From Actinomycetota bacterium (GTDB lineage: Bacteria; Actinomycetota; Thermoleophilia; Gaiellales; Gaiellaceae), in NCBI GenBank assembly GCA_013813345.1, contig JACCRW010000212.1:1-22793 (forward strand): 22,793 bases of DNA, in the 5' to 3' direction. Below, one piece after another: positions 19,998-22,793 of this stretch; the stretch's first letter is position 1; each line of letters opens with the position of its first letter. Position numbers and translations under genes: made by a program. Under the pieces are notes generated by a model. It had not been told where the DNA came from. It saw nothing but the letters and a program-made list of their open reading frames with translations, and ran no database searches.

Positions 19998-20768
19998 TCA
20001 GGCCTCCTTCCTGGGAGTCGAAATGATCGTGCCGACCCGCTCGCCGCTCGCCACGCGGAGGATGTTCCCCTCCGTTAGCTCGAAGACGTGGATCGGGAGA
20101 CGATTCTCCATGCAGAGCGAGAGCGCGGTCGTATCCATCACGCGCAGTCCGCGTTCGATCGCCTCGAGGTGCGTCAGCTGCGGCAGGAAGACGGCGTCCG
20201 GGTCGGTCCGCGGATCGCCGTCGAAGACGCCGCTCGTGCCGTTCTTGCCCATCAGGAGCGCCTCGGCGCCGATCTCGAGCGCCCGGAGCGCAGCCGCCGT
20301 GTCGGTCGTGAAGAACGGGTTGCCCGTGCCTGCGGCGAAGATCACGATCCGGCCCTTCTCGAGATGGCGCATCGCGCGCCGACGGATGTACGGCTCGGCG
20401 ACCTCGGAGACCTCAAGCGCGGAGAGCACTCGGGTCAGCGCGCCGAGGCGCTCCAGCGCGTCCTGGAGCGCGAGTGCGTTCAGGACGGTCGCCAGCATCC
20501 CGGCGTAGTCGCCGGTGGCCCGATCCATCCCGTCGGCCGCCGCCGCGATCCCGCGGTAGATGTTGCCGGCGCCAACGACGATCGCAAGCTCGAGCCCGCC
20601 GCTCTGGACCTCGACGATCTCGTCCGCGATCCGGGCGACGGTCGCCGGGTCGATCCCGTACTCCTGCTCGCCCATCAGGGCCTCGCCGGAGAGCTTCAGG
20701 AGGACGCGTCGGAACGGCGACGGTGCACCCGTGAGCGCGCGCTCCGCCTCCTCGGGCTGAACCGTCAT
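19998..20768 (-). CDS. pyrH: Uridylate kinase
   Basis: UMP kinase phosphorylates UMP to UDP and is the entry to UTP and CTP, including CTP for CdsA. The 256-residue protein shows RVLLKLSGEALMG (21-33), the VVGAGNIYRG nucleotide loop, the TGNPFFTTDTAAALRALEIGAE segment and NGTSGVFDGDPRTDPDA, all standard for bacterial PyrH. The ATG at 20766-20768 is selected because it falls 4 bases after the tsf stop; the frame stays open 138 codons upstream but inside tsf. The N-terminal 20 residues before RVLLKLSGE are slightly longer than usual. Confidence 0.97.
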   Translation of the reverse strand: MTVQPEEAERALTGAPSPFRRVLLKLSGEALMGEQEYGIDPATVARIADEIVEVQSGGLELAIVVGAGNIYRGIAAAADGMDRATGDYAGMLATVLNALALQDALERLGALTRVLSALEVSEVAEPYIRRRAMRHLEKGRIVIFAAGTGNPFFTTDTAAALRALEIGAEALLMGKNGTSGVFDGDPRTDPDAVFLPQLTHLEAIERGLRVMDTTALSLCMENRLPIHVFELTEGNILRVASGERVGTIISTPRKEA

Positions 20769-20772
20769 GGCC

Positions 20773-21585
20773 CTATTCTGCGACAGCGAGCAGCTTGAAG
20801 GCGAGCACACGCGCTTCGGCCTCGCCGAGCGCCTGTCCGACGGTCTTCGCGGAGTCGTGGATCCAGGGCTGCTCGGTGAGGGTCCCACCTGGCTGGGCGG
20901 CGAAGAAGCGCTTTGCGAGCATCCCCTCGACGATCTTCTCCTTCGCCTGCTCAGGCTTGCCCTCGAGCTCGTCCGACTTGAGCAGGATCTGCCTCTCAGT
21001 CGCGACGACATCCGCCGGCACGTCCTCCTTCGAGAGCCACTCGGGCCGCCCGAACGAGATGTGCATCGCGAGCTGCCGCGCGAGCTCGGGCGAGCCACCG
21101 GCCAGCTTGACGACGACGCCGAGCTTGTTCGCCGGTGGATGGACATAGGCGCCGAGCGTCTCACCGATCTCGACCGCCTCATAGCGCTCCGTGCCGGTGA
21201 CGAGGATGTTCTCTCCGAGCTTGGCGACGAGCTCCACCCGCTCCTGCTCGAGCTGGGCCACCGCCTCGGGTCCTTGCTCGTCGGCGAGGTCGAGCACCTT
21301 CTTCGCGAATTCCTGAAACTCGTCGTTCTTCGAGACCGGCTCGGTCTCGCAGCCCACAGCGACCATGGTGACCCGCTCGGCGCTCTGGTGGTAACCGACG
21401 AGACCTTCGCTCGTGACGCGACCGGCGCGCTTGCCGGCGAGCGCCATCCCGCGCTCGCGCAGGAGCGTCCGTGCGGCCTCGAGATCGCCGCCCGACTCCT
21501 GGAGCGCGCGCTTGCACTCCATCATCCCCGCTCCCGTGGCGTCGCGGAGCTCCTTGACGAGGCTGGCTGAGATCGTGGTGCTCAC
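20773..21585 (-). CDS. tsf: Elongation factor Ts
   Basis: EF-Ts regenerates EF-Tu-GTP. The 270-residue protein contains the N-terminal UBA-like domain with LVKELRDATGAGMMECKRAL (9-28), the core motif CETEPVSKNDEFQEFAKKV, and AMHISFGRPEWLSKEDVP; the C-terminus ends in a short helix. It starts at GTG 21583-21585, which overlaps the rpsB TGA (GTGA), so it is translationally coupled to rpsB as in most bacteria. Confidence 0.97.
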   Translation of the reverse strand: MSTTISASLVKELRDATGAGMMECKRALQESGGDLEAARTLLRERGMALAGKRAGRVTSEGLVGYHQSAERVTMVAVGCETEPVSKNDEFQEFAKKVLDLADEQGPEAVAQLEQERVELVAKLGENILVTGTERYEAVEIGETLGAYVHPPANKLGVVVKLAGGSPELARQLAMHISFGRPEWLSKEDVPADVVATERQILLKSDELEGKPEQAKEKIVEGMLAKRFFAAQPGGTLTEQPWIHDSAKTVGQALGEAEARVLAFKLLAVAE

Positions 21586-22568
21586 CGGGTCTCCGTCCTC
21601 TCGGAATCCGCGGGCGCTTCGGTGGTTGCTGCGGGCGCTTCGGTCGCGGTCGCTTCCGTGGTGATGACGGCCGGCTCGTCGGCGGCCGCCTGGCCCGTGA
21701 TCTCGCTCGGGCTCTCGGGCTCCACGACCGTCTCGCCTGGGCTCAGCGGCTCGTGCTCGGCCGGCGTCTCATCGGCCGCCGGAACTGGGGTGGCTGCCGA
21801 GGTGGCTTCGGTCGTCTCCGTCTCCCCCTCCCCCGCCACCTCGGCCGCCGCTCCGTTGCCGTTGCGGCTCAGCTCTCCCTCTGTGACCCGCGTCTTGCCG
21901 GCGGCCACGCCCTCGGCGATCGCGCGCACGATCAGGCTGCACGATCGGATCGCGTCGTCGTTCCCGGGAATGATGTAGTCGGCCTCGTCGGGATCGCAGT
22001 TCGTGTCGACGAGCGCGATGATCGGGAGCCCCAGCCTGCGCGCCTCGCGCACGGCGAGCTGCTCCTTCTTCAGGTCGACGATGAAGACCGCGTCGGGCTG
22101 GCGGCGCAGGTCGGCGACTCCACCGAGGTTCGCCTCGAGCTTCTCGAGCTCGGCGAGCATCGTGATCCGCTCCTTCGCCGGCAGGAGGTCGAGCTGGCCC
22201 TCCGTCTTCAGGCGCCGGAGCTCGTGCAGGTGCGCGATCCGGTCGGTGATCGTCTTCCAGTTCGTGAGCAGGCCGCCGAGCCAGCGGTTGCTCACGTACG
22301 GCATCCCGACGCGCGCGGCCTCCTGCACGATCGAGTCCTGAGCCTGTTTCTTCGTGCCCACGAAGAGGATGCTGCCGCCGCGACTTGCGATGTTGCGGGC
22401 GAAGTCGTAGGCCTCCTGTAGGAGCTCGGAGGTCTGCTGCAGGTCGATGATGTAGATCCCGCCCCGCTCGGTGAAGATGAAGCGCTTCATCTTCGGGTTC
22501 CAACGACGGGTCTGGTGGCCGAAGTGGACTCCGGCCTCCAACAGCTCGCGCATGGAGACGACTGGCAT
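21582..22568 (-). CDS. rpsB: 30S ribosomal protein S2 with long acidic C-terminal tail
   Basis: S2 binds the 30S head-body junction and is needed for S1 docking where S1 is present. Residues 1-235 are a normal S2: MRELLEAGVHFGHQTRRWNP, GIYIIDLQQT, LFVGTKKQAQD, GMPYVSNRWLGGLLTNWKTI, and IPLVDTN-like IIALVDTNCDPDEADYIIPGNDDA. The following 90 or so residues are low-complexity, rich in Ala, Thr, Glu and Pro (ATEAPAATTEAPADSE near the end), carrying strong negative charge. ATG at 22566-22568 is preceded by AGAGG at a spacing of 9. Total length 328 versus about 240 in E. coli. Confidence 0.97.
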   Translation of the reverse strand: MPVVSMRELLEAGVHFGHQTRRWNPKMKRFIFTERGGIYIIDLQQTSELLQEAYDFARNIASRGGSILFVGTKKQAQDSIVQEAARVGMPYVSNRWLGGLLTNWKTITDRIAHLHELRRLKTEGQLDLLPAKERITMLAELEKLEANLGGVADLRRQPDAVFIVDLKKEQLAVREARRLGLPIIALVDTNCDPDEADYIIPGNDDAIRSCSLIVRAIAEGVAAGKTRVTEGELSRNGNGAAAEVAGEGETETTEATSAATPVPAADETPAEHEPLSPGETVVEPESPSEITGQAAADEPAVITTEATATEAPAATTEAPADSERTETR

Positions 22569-22618
22569 GGACGTGGCCTCTTTTCTCGGTTGGTTGGTGC
22601 GTGCTGCCGGCGCGGTGC

Positions 22619-22654
22619 GAGTGGAACCACGTTCAGGACGCGGCACCCCCACTC
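22619..22654 (-). promoter_or_regulatory. Predicted stem-loop in the rpsB leader
   Basis: In the RNA sense GAGUGG and CCACUC form an outer 6-bp stem, and CCGCGU/ACGUGG form an inner 6-bp stem (one G-U pair) around CCUGA, with an asymmetric internal loop GGGUG/UU. It lies about 50 bases before the rpsB start. Such structures can be autoregulatory S2 sites in other bacteria; here that is speculation. Confidence 0.35.
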
Positions 22655-22691
22655 GATCTCGTCCACACCGGGGAGGGAACTGGACGCGGCC

Positions 22692-22697
22692 AGTGTA
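22692..22697 (-). promoter_or_regulatory. Putative -10 box of the rpsB operon
   Basis: TACACT on the minus strand would give a leader of about 115 bases before rpsB, enough for the stem-loop and a real ribosome-binding site. No convincing TTGACA-like -35 is seen 16-19 bases upstream; the palindrome at 22711-22725 occupies that place. Confidence 0.38.
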
Positions 22698-22710
22698 GCG
22701 AGATGCCCAA

Positions 22711-22725
22711 GTAACAGACTGTTAC
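22711..22725. promoter_or_regulatory. Palindrome GTAACAG-A-CTGTTAC, possible operator
   Basis: Seven-base perfect arms around a single A. It overlaps the TAA stop of the upstream gene and lies 13 bases upstream of the rpsB -10 box, covering the -35 region. The size and symmetry are those of an operator for a small dimeric regulator. Which protein would bind is unknown. Confidence 0.45.
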
Positions 22726-22793
22726 AAGGCCCGGGCTCGCTCCAGCGCGGCGGCGAGATCGTCGGGGAGCGGCGACTCCGTCTCGATCCGCGC
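22722..22793 (-). CDS. 3' end of an unidentified gene (partial)
   Basis: The last 23 codons of a minus-strand gene run in from the right edge: ARIETESPLPDDLAAALE, then RARAL and TAA. The DDLAAALERAR part looks like a C-terminal helix. Too little is present to name it. In Streptomyces the region before rpsB holds dprA, whiG and an M23 peptidase gene, but this tail does not obviously match any of them. The open frame reaches the window edge without a stop. Confidence 0.55.
   Translation of the reverse strand, partial: ARIETESPLPDDLAAALERARAL

Noticed and set aside
1..22793. CRISPR arrays, insertion sequences, prophage or integrated elements at tRNA-Pro
   Set aside because: No regularly spaced repeats, transposase or integrase motifs were seen, and no tRNA 3' fragment repeat was noticed.

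Overview
The window is a dense, high-GC bacterial chromosome segment, almost entirely housekeeping genes on the minus strand. It reads as a deep-branching actinobacterium, most likely class Thermoleophilia (Gaiellales/Solirubrobacterales-like) or a Rubrobacter relative. The reasons are inferential: the actinobacterial pairing of a GarA/OdhI-type FHA protein with a MerR-type regulator, a small RsiG with one c-di-GMP motif (the form described from basal Actinobacteria), a long ManC-type nucleotidyltransferase/phosphohexomutase fusion, and many starts preceded by a TANNNT box 6-7 nt upstream (leaderless style). No insertion sequence, CRISPR array or prophage is visible.

Layout, reading leftward along the minus strand. 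22793-17915: the end of an unknown gene, then a compact rpsB-tsf-pyrH-frr-uppS-cdsA operon with mostly 4-nt stop/start overlaps. 17869-14318: dxr-rseP and ispG; dxr and ispG each have their own apparent promoter. 14308-12227: proS, a small XRE-type regulator, and tRNA-Pro(GGG). 12149-11136: a secreted GH99-like protein, meeting tail to tail a plus-strand hutF-like deiminase (10130-11149). 10099-8797: a conserved membrane protein and pgsA. 8800-6275: the nucleotidyltransferase/mutase fusion. 6217-4217: rsiG-FHA-merR, then apt. 4162-2635: three uncharacterised genes. 2513-2401: a candidate plus-strand small RNA. 2272-245: a 59-residue membrane protein, uppP and an EamA transporter. The far left edge holds what looks like a decayed HNH-type zinc-finger fragment.

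Functionally the window centres on translation (rpsB, tsf, frr, proS, tRNA-Pro), isoprenoid precursor synthesis (dxr, ispG), the undecaprenyl carrier (uppS, uppP), phospholipid synthesis (cdsA, pgsA), activated sugar supply and envelope proteolysis (rseP). The most interesting parts are the rsiG-FHA-merR cassette, which places a predicted c-di-GMP sensor, a phosphopeptide-binding switch and a transcription factor in one coupled operon; a candidate structured RNA with an intrinsic terminator where no plus-strand gene lies upstream; and a recurrent leaderless promoter pattern that decides several start codons.
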